Positions 27,728 through 37,277 are shown, numbered from the stretch's first letter. The stretch is DNA of 64,000 nt from Streptomyces sp. NBC_01497 (GCF_036250695.1 NZ_CP109428.1:248001-312000); one strand, 5' to 3'. Notes: generated by a model from the letters alone, not told the origin. Program-made: numbers and translations.

Positions 27728-28626
27728 CAGTGAGCCTTTTCCAACCTGCCTCAGCAGTCTGCCGGTTGGGATGACAACAGGGTGAAGCCCCTGGTAGATG
27801 GGTTTTCGACCAAGAGAACCGTCTCCACCAGAGGCTTCGCATGCTTGTCTACCCGCCGGGCGTCAACGTGTCCAGCTCCACCCTGCGCTTCCTCGCGCAA
27901 CAACTGCGACGGCACCGCCGTGCGGTCGGGTCCAGATGGCGGGCGGCTGAGCGCGGGTCGCCAAGCCCTTCACGCACTCGCCCACCTGCGCGTGGGACAC
28001 ACCCACGCCCAGCTCGCTGCCGGATTCCGCGTCGGGACCACGACCGCCTACCGCTACGTCGCCAAGGCCGTCGACCTCCTGGCCGACCCCGCGCCCACCC
28101 TGGCCGACGCCGCCCGCACCGCGTCGATGAAAGCCTTCGTCCTGCTGGACGGCACCCTGCTGCCGATCGACCGCATCGCGGCGGACCGCCCCTACTACTC
28201 CGGCAAACACAAGAAACACGGCATGAACGTCCAGGTCCTCACCCATCCCTTCGGCCGACCCCTATGGGTCTCGCCGACCCTGCCGGGCGCCGTCCACGAC
28301 GTCCGCGCGGCCCGGGAACACGGCATCATCGACGCCCCCGCCCAAGCCGACACCCCCCTGCTGGGCGGACAAAGGCTACCCAGGAGCCGCCGGCACCGTC
28401 CGCATCCCGTACTGGGGGCGACGGGACAACCTTTCAGCAGGTCAACAGGCAGCGAACCGCTCTCACGCCAAGATTCGCGCACTCATCGAACACGCCATGG
28501 CCACCCTCAAGTCGTGGCGGCTCCTCCGCAAGCTGCGGTGCTCCACCACCCGGATCACCGCCTTCGTGCAAGCCGTCCTCACCCTACATCTGGCCAGCTC
28601 AGAGCGATGATGGAAAAGGCTCAGTG
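27728..28626 (+). mobile_element. IS element with DDE_Tnp_4-type transposase, frameshifted
   Basis: Terminal inverted repeats CAGTGAGCCTTTTCC (left) and CACTGAGCCTTTTCC (right, reverse complement) bound 899 bp. The transposase reads MLVYPPGVNVSSSTLRFLAQQ from 27841 and changes frame near 27905. It continues through HAQLAAGFRVGTTTAYRYV, DGTLLPIDRIAADRPYYSGK and HGMNVQVLTHPFGRPLWVSPTLPGAVHDVRAA. It changes frame again near 28370 to DKGYPGAAG and MATLKSWRLLRKLRCSTTRIT. Two frame changes make it a pseudogene. A fragment of a related transposase lies near 46.6 kb. Confidence 0.8.
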
Positions 28627-29263
28627 ATCTCGATTGCCCCAACTCGCACCTGACTGTTAATCACCACGTGGAGGCCACCAAAGGCGACGACCGGCCGTCG
28701 TACGCTTCAGTGAGTGCGCGCTGGTTGCCGCGCAAGTCGATTGCGGTGATCGTCAGGCGTCGGCGCCGACTGCTAACAGTTACTTGCGCCCGAGCCCGCC
28801 GTTTGCGGGTCCGTGGCGCCGAGAACACTGTCCGCCAGGGCGGCTGCGGTCAGGCAGGTGCTATCGGGGCCCTCTTGTCGCGCCAGCGACGACTCGCGCC
28901 TCTCCCACCCAACAAATAACACATTAATGTGGTCAATTGTACACGATCTGCTACATTGTCGAAACAGATTGAGGCGGGCGGCCCATCACAATGCGGTTGC
29001 CCGCGGCGAGGAACGTCCAACGTATGCCTCCTCGAGTGCGCCGACCCTCGTATAGCTGGCAATGTCGAGGATTCCTCCTGGAGGAGCCGTAACGAGGTGA
29101 CCCAGAGGGCGCACGGGTGACAGCCAGTGCAACGGCCATACCAGCAGCGTCCCACCGGGAGCATTTACACTCAGGGTTCACATAGACCAAGGAGTCGGCA
29201 GCGCTGTGGTCGGCTCACCAAATCCGTGCGGAGGCATCCGCCCTTCACATGAAGGAGAGCAGC
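28627..29263. other. intergenic upstream of the CMD-family gene
   Basis: About 640 bases with no recognised gene. A perfect 12-bp palindrome CACATTAATGTG lies at 28920-28931 in an AT-richer patch and could be an operator, but there is no further support. Confidence 0.35.
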
Positions 29264-29674
29264 GTGGCCCGAGACGGTGCAGAACCTAGTTACGCCAGAG
29301 CGCTGGCGATGGCCGAGCAACTGTTGGGCATCCCCTTGGAGCAGTTCTTGGAGCTCGGCCCTGGCGAACCCGAAAACGCGGCCGACTTCAAACGCCTCGC
29401 CACAGCACACACCTTCGGCGACTCCTGGCCTCGAACTGACGTTCTCGACACGCAGACCCGAGCCCTCGTCTCCGTCACCATTGCCGCGGTCCTCGGCACT
29501 CTTGAACCGCTGCGCGGGCAACTCCGGATCGCACTCAACCGTGGAGTCACCCCTGAGGAGATCGTCGAAGTATTCATCCACATCGAGGCATACGCCGGTG
29601 CTGCACGCGCCTTCGAGGGCTATCAGATCGCCAAACAAGTCTTCGAAGAGGCAGTGGACACGAAGAAGGTCTGA
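29264..29674 (+). CDS. carboxymuconolactone decarboxylase (CMD) family protein
   Basis: A 136-residue protein of the CMD superfamily. The helical core includes DTQTRALVSVTIAAVLGTLEPLRGQLRIAL and the family signature GVTPEEIVEVFIHIEAYAGAARAFEGYQIA. It lacks the CxxC of AhpD-type peroxidase partners, so it is nearer to the PcaC-type enzymes that act on gamma-lactones of aromatic catabolism. No other aromatic-pathway gene is present, so the substrate is open. The GTG at 29264 is preferred because AAGGAGAG ends just upstream. The ATG 15 bases earlier would place that site inside the gene. Confidence 0.85.
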   Translation: MARDGAEPSYARALAMAEQLLGIPLEQFLELGPGEPENAADFKRLATAHTFGDSWPRTDVLDTQTRALVSVTIAAVLGTLEPLRGQLRIALNRGVTPEEIVEVFIHIEAYAGAARAFEGYQIAKQVFEEAVDTKKV

Positions 29675-29877
29675 CTGCAGCCCCGCCGACAAAACCCGAC
29701 CACACGTGGGTGCAGTCAGCGAGGACGGAATCCAGTCAGCACGAGTGGGGCCTCCGGCGCCGCCCAGGAACCCGTCACAGTCCGGAGTTGGAGCAGCGAC
29801 CTCGAGACGGTCCCCCTGACCAAGGCGCTGTCGGCACTCATTTGCCCCGCAGTGCGAGCATCAACGGTCCACTCTTA

Positions 29878-30765
29878 GAGTCCTGACAGAAGTCTCGGAT
29901 GATGTGACTGTCGGCTCGGATGCTCGTTGGGCTGTCCGTGGGGAAGAGAGGGTCGCGTCCGTGGATCGTCTCGGATGAACTGTGGTCGTTGATCGAGCCG
30001 TTGCTGCCTGAGCCAGGACCGAAACTCGTGGCCGGCAGGCCGCGGGTGCCGGACCGGCAGGCTTTGTGCGGGATCCTGTTCGTGCTGCATACCGGGATCC
30101 AGTGGGAGTACCTACCGCGGGAGCTGGGCTTCGGCTCGGGCATGACGTGCTGGCGGCGGCTGGCAGCGTGGAACGAGGCCAACGTCTGGGACAGGCTCCA
30201 CCTCGTGCTGCTGGCCAAGCCCCGGGCGGCGAAGCAGCTCGACTGGTCTCGGGCGGGGAAGCGATTCCTCCCATGCCCGGGCCGCCCGACGGGGCCCAAA
30301 AGCGGTCCCAGCCCGGTCGACCGCGCACGGCCCGGCAGCAAGCACCACCTCCTCATCGACGGCCAGGACACACCGCTCGCGGTGTCCCTGACCGGCGGAA
30401 ACCGTGGGCGACGTCGCCCACCTCACGCCCCTGCTCGCCAAGATCCCACCTATCCAGGGCCTCGCGGGACGTCCCCGTCGCCGCCATGACGTCCCGCTCG
30501 GCGACCGCGGCTACGACCACGACAAGTACCGCCGCCTCGTCTGGGCTCAGGGCATCAAACCGGTCATCGCCCGCCGCGGCATTCCACACGGCTCCGGCCT
30601 CGGTGCTCAGCGCTCGGTCGTCGAGCGCACGATCGCCTCGTTCCACGGCTTCCGACATCTGCGTATCCGCTGGGAACGACGCGACGACATCCACGAAGCC
30701 TTTTCCTCGGCCTCGCCACCTGCCTCATCACCCACCGCCACATCCAACACCCTTGTTAGGACCTC
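29878..30765 (+). mobile_element. IS5-family element (GAGGTCCTAACAG-type), complete ends, transposase frameshifted
   Basis: The terminal repeats are GAGTCCTGACAG (left) and GAGGTCCTAAC (right, reverse complement), each next to TA (29876-29877 and 30766-30767). The first frame from about 29938 carries RGSRPWIVSDELWSLIEPLLPEP, ILFVLHTGIQWEYLPRELGFGSGMTCW and ARPGSKHHLLIDGQDTPLAVSLTGGN. The reading frame then changes near 30405 to GDVAHLTPLLAKIP, GDRGYDHDKYRRL, GIKPVIARRGI and VVERTIASFHGFRHLRIRWERR. An extra T near 30700 disrupts the C-terminus. It is the same element as the remnant at 14146. Confidence 0.85.
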
Positions 30766-30787
30766 TAAGAGGCCGGTTTGAGGGCTT

Positions 30788-31279
30788 TTGGCCGTGACTT
30801 GCCTTGAAGGGCTCTCGTCAGCGGGTACTTCGAAGGCGCTATCCGATGAGGCGACAGGTGATACTCGCCCTGTGGACTGGTTGGAGCGAGCTCGGGCAGC
30901 GGAACAGCTTCAGGATTGGGACGTGGCGACCGCACTGGTAAGCGCCCGCGCCGAGTGCTTCTCCGACGATCCAGGCATGCACGACAACCACCTGTGGCAC
31001 ATGGATCTGCTGGCCCGAGCGGGACGGATTCCAGAACTTACGGAGCGCGCCCTCACGGATAAGCACGCACGTCGAAGACTTAACAGATCGCTTCGAGAGC
31101 GGGCTATGGAGGCGGCGCTGCGTGACCGCGCCAAAGGCGGTGACCATGACGCCCTGTATGTCCTTGTTCGAGTGATGTGCGAGACGGGCCGGGTGCAAGA
31201 AGCCCGGAGTGTGGTCCAAGACATCGGCCCGAAGGACCAGTACGCACACCAGATTGTGGCCGGACACTGCTGGCCATAG
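30788..31279 (+). CDS. hypothetical helical/TPR-like protein, 5' end possibly replaced by IS
   Basis: A 163-residue mostly helical protein. The core runs WLERARAAEQLQDWDVATALVSARAECFSDD, HDNHLWHMDLLARAGRIPELTERALTDKHARRRLNRSLRERAMEAALRDRA and ALYVLVRVMCETGRVQEARSVVQDIGPKDQYAHQIV, read here in parts. Repeated helical pairs resemble TPR units. I believe similar uncharacterised proteins occur in streptomycete genomes. The frame opens with TTG only 23 bases after the right end of the IS5 element and has no ribosome site, so the original start and promoter may have been lost. It ends just before another IS remnant. Confidence 0.5.
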   Translation: MAVTCLEGLSSAGTSKALSDEATGDTRPVDWLERARAAEQLQDWDVATALVSARAECFSDDPGMHDNHLWHMDLLARAGRIPELTERALTDKHARRRLNRSLRERAMEAALRDRAKGGDHDALYVLVRVMCETGRVQEARSVVQDIGPKDQYAHQIVAGHCWP

Positions 31280-31287
31280 ACGGCCGG

Positions 31288-31686
31288 TTAAGGCTGTCTC
31301 GTGAAGTGGCCGGTGTCGACCTCGGTGAGAATGTCGAGCTTGACCAGGCGTTTCGGCTTGGCACGGGTGCCCTCGATGTTCTTCGCCAGCAGTTCGTGGT
31401 CGAGGGCTTCGCAGACGTCCCGGGCCCGTAGCGGTCCGGTGGCCTCGTTGAAGACACCGAGGATGCGGGGGTGGTCCGGGTGCTCGGGCAGGTCCGGTGG
31501 GGCGGTCGGGAGCCGGTCGGCGATGGCGGTGACGGTCTTCCGTGTGATCGCGAGGTTTTTGAGGTGGGACTTGGTCTCCCGCAGCCGGCTCTGCAGTTCT
31601 TCGATCTGGGTGCGGAGGTCTTCGGCCATGGTCCGTGCGGTTTCCTCCTGGAGGCCGAGCGCGGCGAGCAGGGGCCCGATGTTCAC
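31288..31686 (-). CDS. IS accessory protein: coiled coil plus winged-helix-like domain
   Basis: A 132-residue protein encoded inside an IS element. Residues 13-50 form a heptad-rich coiled coil (ARTMAEDLRTQIEELQSRLRETKSHLKNL, read in parts). Residues about 70-130 look like a winged helix (RILGVFNEATGPLRARDVCEALDHEL, then KPKRLVKLDILTEVDTGHFTRQ). The GTG start overlaps the transposase stop as GTGA, so the two are translated together. It probably binds DNA or regulates transposition. It could instead be a cargo gene, because similar proteins are not universal in IS5 elements. Confidence 0.65.
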   Translation of the reverse strand: MNIGPLLAALGLQEETARTMAEDLRTQIEELQSRLRETKSHLKNLAITRKTVTAIADRLPTAPPDLPEHPDHPRILGVFNEATGPLRARDVCEALDHELLAKNIEGTRAKPKRLVKLDILTEVDTGHFTRQP

Positions 31687-32300
31687 GCTGCCACCGCCTT
31701 CGGCTCACGCCAGGTGGGGGTGTTCGTTCCGGTGAGGCGGCGGGCCATGACGTGGGTCATCGCCCAGTAGACGCGGGAAGCGGAGGAGGACGGGCGGTGC
31801 TCGTAGTCGCGGACCAGGCGTCGGTGGAGTATCAGGATTCCGTAGGTCTGCTCGACCCTCCACCGCTTCGGCTGCGGGACGAAGCCCTTCTCCTTCGGGT
31901 TGCGTTCGACGATCTCGACGTCGATGCCCAGGCCGGCTCCATGCGCGAGGACCTGGTTCTTGAAGCCCTGATCCACCAGAGCCTTCTCGACGGTGCCGCC
32001 GGTGTTCCAGGCGACTTGGTCCAGCAGGGCGACGCCCGCGGCGTTGTCGTGCGCGTTCGCGGCGAGGACGATGACGGCGATGACGAGCCCGAGCACGTCG
32101 ACCGCCAGTCCTCGCTTGCGGCCCGGCACCTTCTTCGCCGGGTCCCGGCCGGTCGTGGAGGAGGGGACCCCGGCGGCCGCGTGGACACTCTGGGTTTCCA
32201 GCACCACCAGGGTCGGGTCCTCCGTCCCGGCGACCGATCCTGCTCACCTCTTCCGCGCCCAGAGGGGAGATCAGCTGCGGTGGGCATCGGTTTCCGGACA
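31683..32300 (-). pseudogene. IS5-family transposase, C-terminal part
   Basis: Catalytic-domain remnant: TLVVLETQSVHAAAGVPSST, PGRKRGLAVDVLGLVIAVIVLAANAHDNAAGVALLDQ, FKNQVLAHGAGLGIDVEIVERNPKEKGF and KRWRVEQTYGILILHRRLVRDYEHRPSSSASRVYWAMTHVMARRL (quoted in parts). The catalytic glutamate is in VEQTYG. The segment before 32207 is readable back to about 32240 and then degenerates. The helix-turn-helix N-terminus is absent. Confidence 0.75.
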
Positions 32301-32520
32301 GGGCCGCGCGGGGCGCACGCACGTACGGCTCGACCGCCCGACCGAGCCCCGATCAGCCAAATGATCAGGGTTGACTGTTTTTGACGCGTGGCCGGTGAGA
32401 CGGAAGCTACCCCCGCAAATGATGATGTCATGCGCAAGTCATTTCATACGACTTGTAACGATCGTACGGGATATGTCGAAGGTCGGGAGGATGACCAGTA
32501 GCGACCAGGAGGGGAACCCC

Positions 32521-33231
32521 ATGTCTGAAGACTTCTCCGTCGACGAGCAGGAATCCTCTGAAGAGGGCACCGCGTCGACCAAGGCAAAGCGGAAGTACGT
32601 GCCGGGCAGCGGCGATGAGGCTCCGTTCAAGCGCCTGAAGAGCGGCACGGCCGACTCCGGCGAAGACAGCGAGGACAAAGAGCCGTCCCAGGAGGAGTAC
32701 TCCGGCCAGCCCGTCGGCGACTACGAGCTCCCGGACGAGTCGAGCGACGAATCGGAGAGCTCCCAGGGCACCAGAGCAGACCTCGAATACCACGAGCTGT
32801 TCATCCGAACGGCCGTCGCTTGGGCGAAGGACAACCAGGGTCGCATCGCCAGGGTCTGCCAGACCGCAGGCGGCTGGGAATCCTGGCTGGAGGTCGAGCT
32901 CTACCTCGCGCTGCAAGACGCAGGTGTGGAGGTGACCCGACAGCCGCCCTTCGAGGTGGACACCACCGGGGGCTCCCGCGCGGACCTGTTCCTCGGCAAT
33001 CGCTTCCTGATCGAGATGAAAGTTGAGACCGCCAAGGAGAAGGCATCCGCCTTCGCGAAACGCGTGGTCACCGACCTCAACAAGGTCGACAAGAAGGCCA
33101 AGGACCGCCCCGCCTCGGTGGTGGGCTTCGTCTGGTCGCAGGAGAGCAGCGCCGCCTGCACCACTCAGATCGGCCAACCCATCAGGGCCGGCATCCTCAG
33201 CATCTTCCACGACGCCTCCCTCGGCACCTGA
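32521..33231 (+). CDS. orphan PD-(D/E)XK-like nuclease-fold protein with acidic disordered N-terminus
   Basis: A 236-residue protein not recognised as a named family. Residues 1-85 are very rich in Asp, Glu and Ser and are probably disordered. From residue 118 the fold looks like a restriction-endonuclease core. A helix has GGWESWLEVELYLAL with Glu124. The strand pair is SRADLFLGNRFLIEMKVET, with Asp155 and Glu165-x-Lys167. A helix KASAFAKRVVTDLNKVDKKAK then leads into a strand RPASVVGFVWSQ. That matches E...D...ExK spacing. ATG 32521 follows AGGAGGGG. The upstream frame extension is unsupported. It stands alone, with no methyltransferase or ATPase beside it, so a typical restriction system is unlikely. 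Confidence 0.7.
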   Translation: MSEDFSVDEQESSEEGTASTKAKRKYVPGSGDEAPFKRLKSGTADSGEDSEDKEPSQEEYSGQPVGDYELPDESSDESESSQGTRADLEYHELFIRTAVAWAKDNQGRIARVCQTAGGWESWLEVELYLALQDAGVEVTRQPPFEVDTTGGSRADLFLGNRFLIEMKVETAKEKASAFAKRVVTDLNKVDKKAKDRPASVVGFVWSQESSAACTTQIGQPIRAGILSIFHDASLGT

Positions 33232-33967
33232 CCCTCCCCAGCCGAACGGCGCCCAACCGGCGTCCCACACCCCCGAACCGCGGCCCGGCGCGGGCGGATT
33301 GCCCTGGCCGGCGACCCGCCCGCGTCAGCCATACCGGCTGACAAGGCTCACCGGCGTCTGCAGCCCCTGGCGGAATGGTCACCGGCGACCCCCTAGCCAA
33401 CTCTGCATCGCTCGGCACGCGTTACCGGACGCCCAGTCCTCAGCAGGGGCCTGCAGTCCCTTTCGGCGGTATCTCGGCTCCCCCCCCGCTTCACGAAGGG
33501 AACGCACGGCCGCCCCCTCTCCCGAGGGCGCTCGCCGTCCCTCGCGATCACCGCTAGTGAGCTCGGCCTGGACGTAGCGAACCCGATCGGCGTGCTGTCC
33601 CAACCCGCATCAGAGGTCGACAACGCGGGAACCCCTCACCCGAAATAGATGTCCCATGGTGCGGCATACGCCGTAATGCACGGACCTCTCCCGACATTCG
33701 ACGTACCGGCCGTAGCTTGGAAGCGTGAATCCTTCGACCCGCGCGGCTCCAGGGAAGGCCATGCAACATTGCAGCGTAGAGTGCGGCGCTGCGCCTGCCA
33801 GGCAAACCCTGATCCACAGAGTGTGCATCCTGCTGGGACAGACGCACGCGGGGCCTTGCCTGCATAAGGCGCTTCCGGCCGACAGCCCTGCCCAGGTTGC
33901 CCCTGGCGGAGCCAGCATGGCTCCCTACCCTGCCAGAACATGGACGCCTGACGATCACCCCGTTGCG
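33232..33967. other. intergenic, nothing recognised
   Basis: About 730 bases between convergent genes. Minus-strand frames here are Arg/Gly-rich and show no family features. No clear hairpin terminator found by eye. Confidence 0.35.
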
Positions 33968-35476
33968 TCAGCCGTCCAGACGCCTGACGCGCTGCTGCCC
34001 CAACGCCTCCAGTAGCCGAAGCCACACCTCGCTCGGTGTCGGATAGCTCGGAACGGCATGCCACAGCACTGTGAGCGGGACGCAGCCAGCGATCGCCATG
34101 GTGGCTGAGTGCACCAGGTCGGCGATACCCGGCCCGACAAAGGTGGCGCCCACGAGGGTGTCCGTTGCCCGGTCCACGACCAGTTTGGCACGCCCTGTGT
34201 AGTTGTCCCGCAGTACATAAGTGCCGGCGAGCGCAGCCATGTCGTACTCAACCGTCTCCACGTCTAGGCCCATATCTCTTGCCTGTCGCTCCGTCAGCCC
34301 CGAGGAGCCGACCTGCGGATCGGTGAACGTCACTTGGGGAACGGCCCGATGGCCCTCCGCACTACTCAGTCGGCTCTTGTCGTGGCCTTCGGGCTGGGCG
34401 CCGAGGGCGCGGGCGGCAATAACCTCGCCTGCAACCCGGGCCTGGTACTTGCCCATGTGGGTCAGCAGCGCACGGCCACAGGCATCGCCAATTGCATAAA
34501 GCCATCGACCGCCAACACCGCGGACCATCTGTTGGTCGTCGACGTCAATGTAGCCGCTGTTGGGGAGCCCTACGGTCGCAAGCCCGATGTCCGTGGTATT
34601 TGGAACCCGTCCCGCCGCAACGACGAGTTCGTCCGCACTGAGGGTTGTACCGTCGTCGAGTACGACCGAGACCTCCCCTCCGTGCACCTGGCCGATACCG
34701 GTGTCCTCCACGGCGTCACGGCGTACCTCGCTGATGTTCCGGCCCGGATAGAGCAGGACACCTGCGGCGGCCAGCGCATCGCCCACCAGCCTGCCGGCGA
34801 ACGGCTCTTGCCTCTCCAGCAGCGCCTCGCCACGGTGCACCACGCTCAGTTCCTCAACTCCAAGACCACGCAGCCACGTCGACGCCTCGCAAGCCACCAC
34901 ACCGCCGCCGAAGATGACTACACGGCGGGGTACCCGGTGCAGGTTCGTAACGTCTTTGGACGTCCAGGGCAGGGCTTCGCGCAATCCAGGCACGGACGGG
35001 AGCGCCGCAGAGGACCCAGTATCGATGACGACCGCGTGCCGGGCCGTGATGGTACGGGTGGCACCACCCGGAGCAGTGACGATGACAGAGCGCTCCCCAG
35101 CGAGGCGGCCGTACCCTCGGACAACGTCAATACCGGTGGCCAGGGCCCAAGCGACCTGGGAGTCGTCACTGAGGTGGTTAACGATAGCGTCCCTGCGGGC
35201 CAGGACTGCGTCCACGTCGATGCGTGCCGCATCGGTGATCGAAGACAGGCCGGGAATGTGGTGGGTCGCGTTGAAGACTTCTACGGGATTTAGCAGACCC
35301 TTGCTCGGCATGCAGGCCCAGTATGAGCACTCCCCGCCCAGTAGTTCCGCCTCCACCACGACAGTTTCCAGGCCGGAGAACTGGCTCGCGTACTGCGCCG
35401 CGTTCTCTCCTGCGGCAGCGCCCCCCAGGACGATGACGTCCCACTCGGAACGGTCTGGGTCTACAGAGGGTTTCAT
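33968..35476 (-). CDS. pyridine nucleotide-disulfide oxidoreductase, FAD-dependent
   Basis: A 502-residue two-dinucleotide-binding flavoprotein. The FAD-binding start is DVIVLGGAAAGENAAQYAS. The redox-active disulfide motif is GGECSYWACMPSK. The NAD(P) site is RRVVIFGGGVVACEASTWL, and a second FAD contact is WLYAIGDACGRALLTHMGKYQ. The C-terminal dimerisation domain includes LWHAVPSYPTPSEVWLRLL. The Cys-x4-Cys pair places it with dihydrolipoamide/mercuric-reductase-like enzymes. The usual His-Pro of the C-terminal active site is represented by HAVPSYP. The electron acceptor is unknown. The ATG at 35476 follows GGTGGGA. An upstream ATG at 35515 is possible. It is not adjacent to lipoyl-complex genes. 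Confidence 0.85.
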   Translation of the reverse strand: MKPSVDPDRSEWDVIVLGGAAAGENAAQYASQFSGLETVVVEAELLGGECSYWACMPSKGLLNPVEVFNATHHIPGLSSITDAARIDVDAVLARRDAIVNHLSDDSQVAWALATGIDVVRGYGRLAGERSVIVTAPGGATRTITARHAVVIDTGSSAALPSVPGLREALPWTSKDVTNLHRVPRRVVIFGGGVVACEASTWLRGLGVEELSVVHRGEALLERQEPFAGRLVGDALAAAGVLLYPGRNISEVRRDAVEDTGIGQVHGGEVSVVLDDGTTLSADELVVAAGRVPNTTDIGLATVGLPNSGYIDVDDQQMVRGVGGRWLYAIGDACGRALLTHMGKYQARVAGEVIAARALGAQPEGHDKSRLSSAEGHRAVPQVTFTDPQVGSSGLTERQARDMGLDVETVEYDMAALAGTYVLRDNYTGRAKLVVDRATDTLVGATFVGPGIADLVHSATMAIAGCVPLTVLWHAVPSYPTPSEVWLRLLEALGQQRVRRLDG

Positions 35477-35795
35477 CGGATCCCACCGGCTCTCTCGTAC
35501 GCGACTGCTCGCCACCGACAGTATGGGCGTTGGCGGCTCTCGGCCGTACCATCACGAGGCGATAAGGAGACACCTCATCATCCCCTAGGGATGATGTGCC
35601 GTGAACGGAGCCGGCCCTCCGGGTTGAGGTGGACCCTCCCCCTGGGTGACGCGGCACTTTCCCTCCATTCTCCAGTGAACCGTCCTCAGGGGAATGGAGA
35701 CGGAGCCTCGTAGCGCTCCTTCGGGAGCCGGGTTGCGCCAGCCAGCCCGTTCCCTAAGTCTCCGCCCGTACTCCGCTCAGCGCATCGTGCACCTA

Positions 35796-35950
35796 AGGGC
35801 TGTCCCGTAAGTCACTGGAGGGGCGGACGGTCATCGTCACTCGGACGGGTTGTCCGCTTCTGGCCTGAGTTTCGAGGCTCGACGACATCGACGCGAATCA
35901 GGTCGAACCGGACGCGCGCAAGACGTCGAACCAGTTACGGGACAACCCTT
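35796..35950. mobile_element. MITE, divergent copy (155 bp)
   Basis: The terminal repeats are AGGGCTGTCCCGTAA (left) and AGGGTTGTCCCGTAA (right, reverse complement), flanked by TA at 35794-35795 and 35951-35952. The ends match the other MITEs, but most of the interior differs. Only short stretches such as AGGTCGAACCGGAC are shared. It is a second subtype mobilised by the same transposase. Confidence 0.75.
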
Positions 35951-35952
35951 AG

Positions 35953-37270
35953 GTCCGTCTTTCTAGTGCTTATACGGCGGTGAGCGGGATGCCGGTGGCA
36001 TCGGTGATCAGGTGGTGCTTACTGCCCGCCCTGCCCCGGTCCACAGGACTTCGTCCCGCCTTAGAGGACATCTCATTTGGCTAGTCGGCGGTAGCAGATG
36101 AGGGTTGCGGCGATGCCGGCGAAGGCGAGGAAGTGTTCTGCTTTGCGTTCGTAGCGGCGGTGGAGGCGGCGGCAGCCGGCGAGCCAGGACATCGACCGTT
36201 CCACGACCCAGCGATGACGGCCCAGGCGCTCGGAGGAGTCGACGCCTCTGCGGGCGATGCGGTGGGTGATGCCGCGGTTGCTGAGCCATTGACGCAGGTG
36301 GCGGTAGTCGTAGCCTTTGTCGCCGTGCAGCTTGCCCGGCTTTCCGCCTGGGGCCGCGCCGGGAGCGGATAGGCGGGATACCTCGTACCAGCGGCTCCAG
36401 GCCCTGGCTGTCGTGCATGTTCGCGCCGGAGATGCCGACCGAGAGCGGTAAACCAGTCCGCTCGGTGATCAAGTGGATCTTTGACCCGTACTTACCGCGA
36501 TCCACAGGATTCGGACCTGTCAGGTCCCCCTTTTCAGGGCCCGCATGTTCACCGAGTCGATCGCGCACCGCGACCAGTCCAGCTCGCCGCGCGCCCCGAG
36601 TTCGTCCAGGACCAGGCGGTGCAGCTTGGCCCACACCCTGGCCTTCGACCACTCGCTGAAGCGCCGGTGGGCTGTCGGCCCTGACGGCCCGAACGACGGC
36701 GGCAACTGCGCCCACGTACAGCCCGACGTGGCAACGAAGACAATCGCCGCCAACACCTCACGTTCCCCATGTCGCCGCCGGCCACCACCTTGCGGCCGAA
36801 CCGGAGCCGGCGGCACCACCCGCTGGAACAGATCCCACAAGTCATCAGGTACAAGACGCTCCACAATCCCCACCAGCGCAGAATACCCCGACTAGCCAAA
36901 TGAGATGTCTTCTTAGAGCCCCCTTAATGCCCGGATGTGGGAGCCATCGACAGCCGCCGGGAGAAGTCCAGAGCGGTCGCGCCACGCAGCTCTTGGCGAG
37001 CAGAACCTCGTGCAGCCGGGGCCACACCCCGGACATCGGTCCACTCGGCCAGGCGCCGCCAGCAGGTCATGCCCGAGCCGAACCCCATCTCCTGCGGCAG
37101 GTGTTCCCAGGCGATCCCGGTATGCAGCACGAACAGGGTGCCCTGGAACACCAGCCAGTCCGGATGCCGCTTGCGCCCAGGATGCCGGACCCGGCGCTCG
37201 ACTTCGGGCAACAGCGGCTCGACCACCGCCCACAACTCGTCATCCACTTCCCACGGCCTCTGATCTTGCG
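35953..37270 (-). pseudogene. IS5-family (OrfA/OrfB) remnant split by another IS
   Basis: The outer element is in two pieces. The right piece (about 36916-37270) reads on the minus strand RPWEVDDELWAVVEPLLPE, LVFQGTLFVLHTGIAWEHLPQEMGFGSGMTCW and ends in GSHIRAL. The left piece (about 35953-36063) continues with the GSKHHLITDATGIPLTA segment of the same protein in another frame. The inner element at 36064-36912 sits between them. Both outer ends have been lost. Confidence 0.75.
36064..36912 (-). mobile_element. IS5-family element with TTA target duplication
   Basis: Inverted repeats GAGGACATCTCATTTGGC (left) and GAAGACATCTCATTTGGC (right, reverse complement) with direct TTA at 36061-36063 and 36913-36915. 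OrfA (from about 36873) reads DDLWDLFQRVVPPAPVRPQGGG through CAIDSVNMRALKRG. OrfB follows in the -1 frame with PNPVDRGKYGSKIHLITERTGLPLSVGISGANMHDSQ. A second frame change near 36360 is not programmed and breaks the C-terminal half (HGDKGYDYRHLRQWL, RIARRGVDSSERLGRHRW). The copy is complete at its ends but probably dead. Confidence 0.85.
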
Positions 37271-37277
37271 CAGTGCT

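Larger units (their letters stand above)
31285..32370 (-). mobile_element. IS5-family element with a coupled accessory gene, 5' part of transposase lost
   Basis: One end has TTAAGGCTGTCTCGTGAAGT at about 31285-31305. Going inward it contains a small accessory gene, then the C-terminal part of a transposase. The other end has no matching repeat, so the element is truncated within the transposase gene. Confidence 0.7.

Noticed and set aside
32521..33231. Complete restriction-modification system
   Set aside because: No methyltransferase, specificity subunit or ATPase is adjacent. Only a candidate nuclease fold is visible.
34334..35293. 319-residue plus-strand frame over the flavin oxidoreductase gene
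   Set aside because: It lies wholly antisense to a gene with clear motifs. High GC content makes such shadow frames common.
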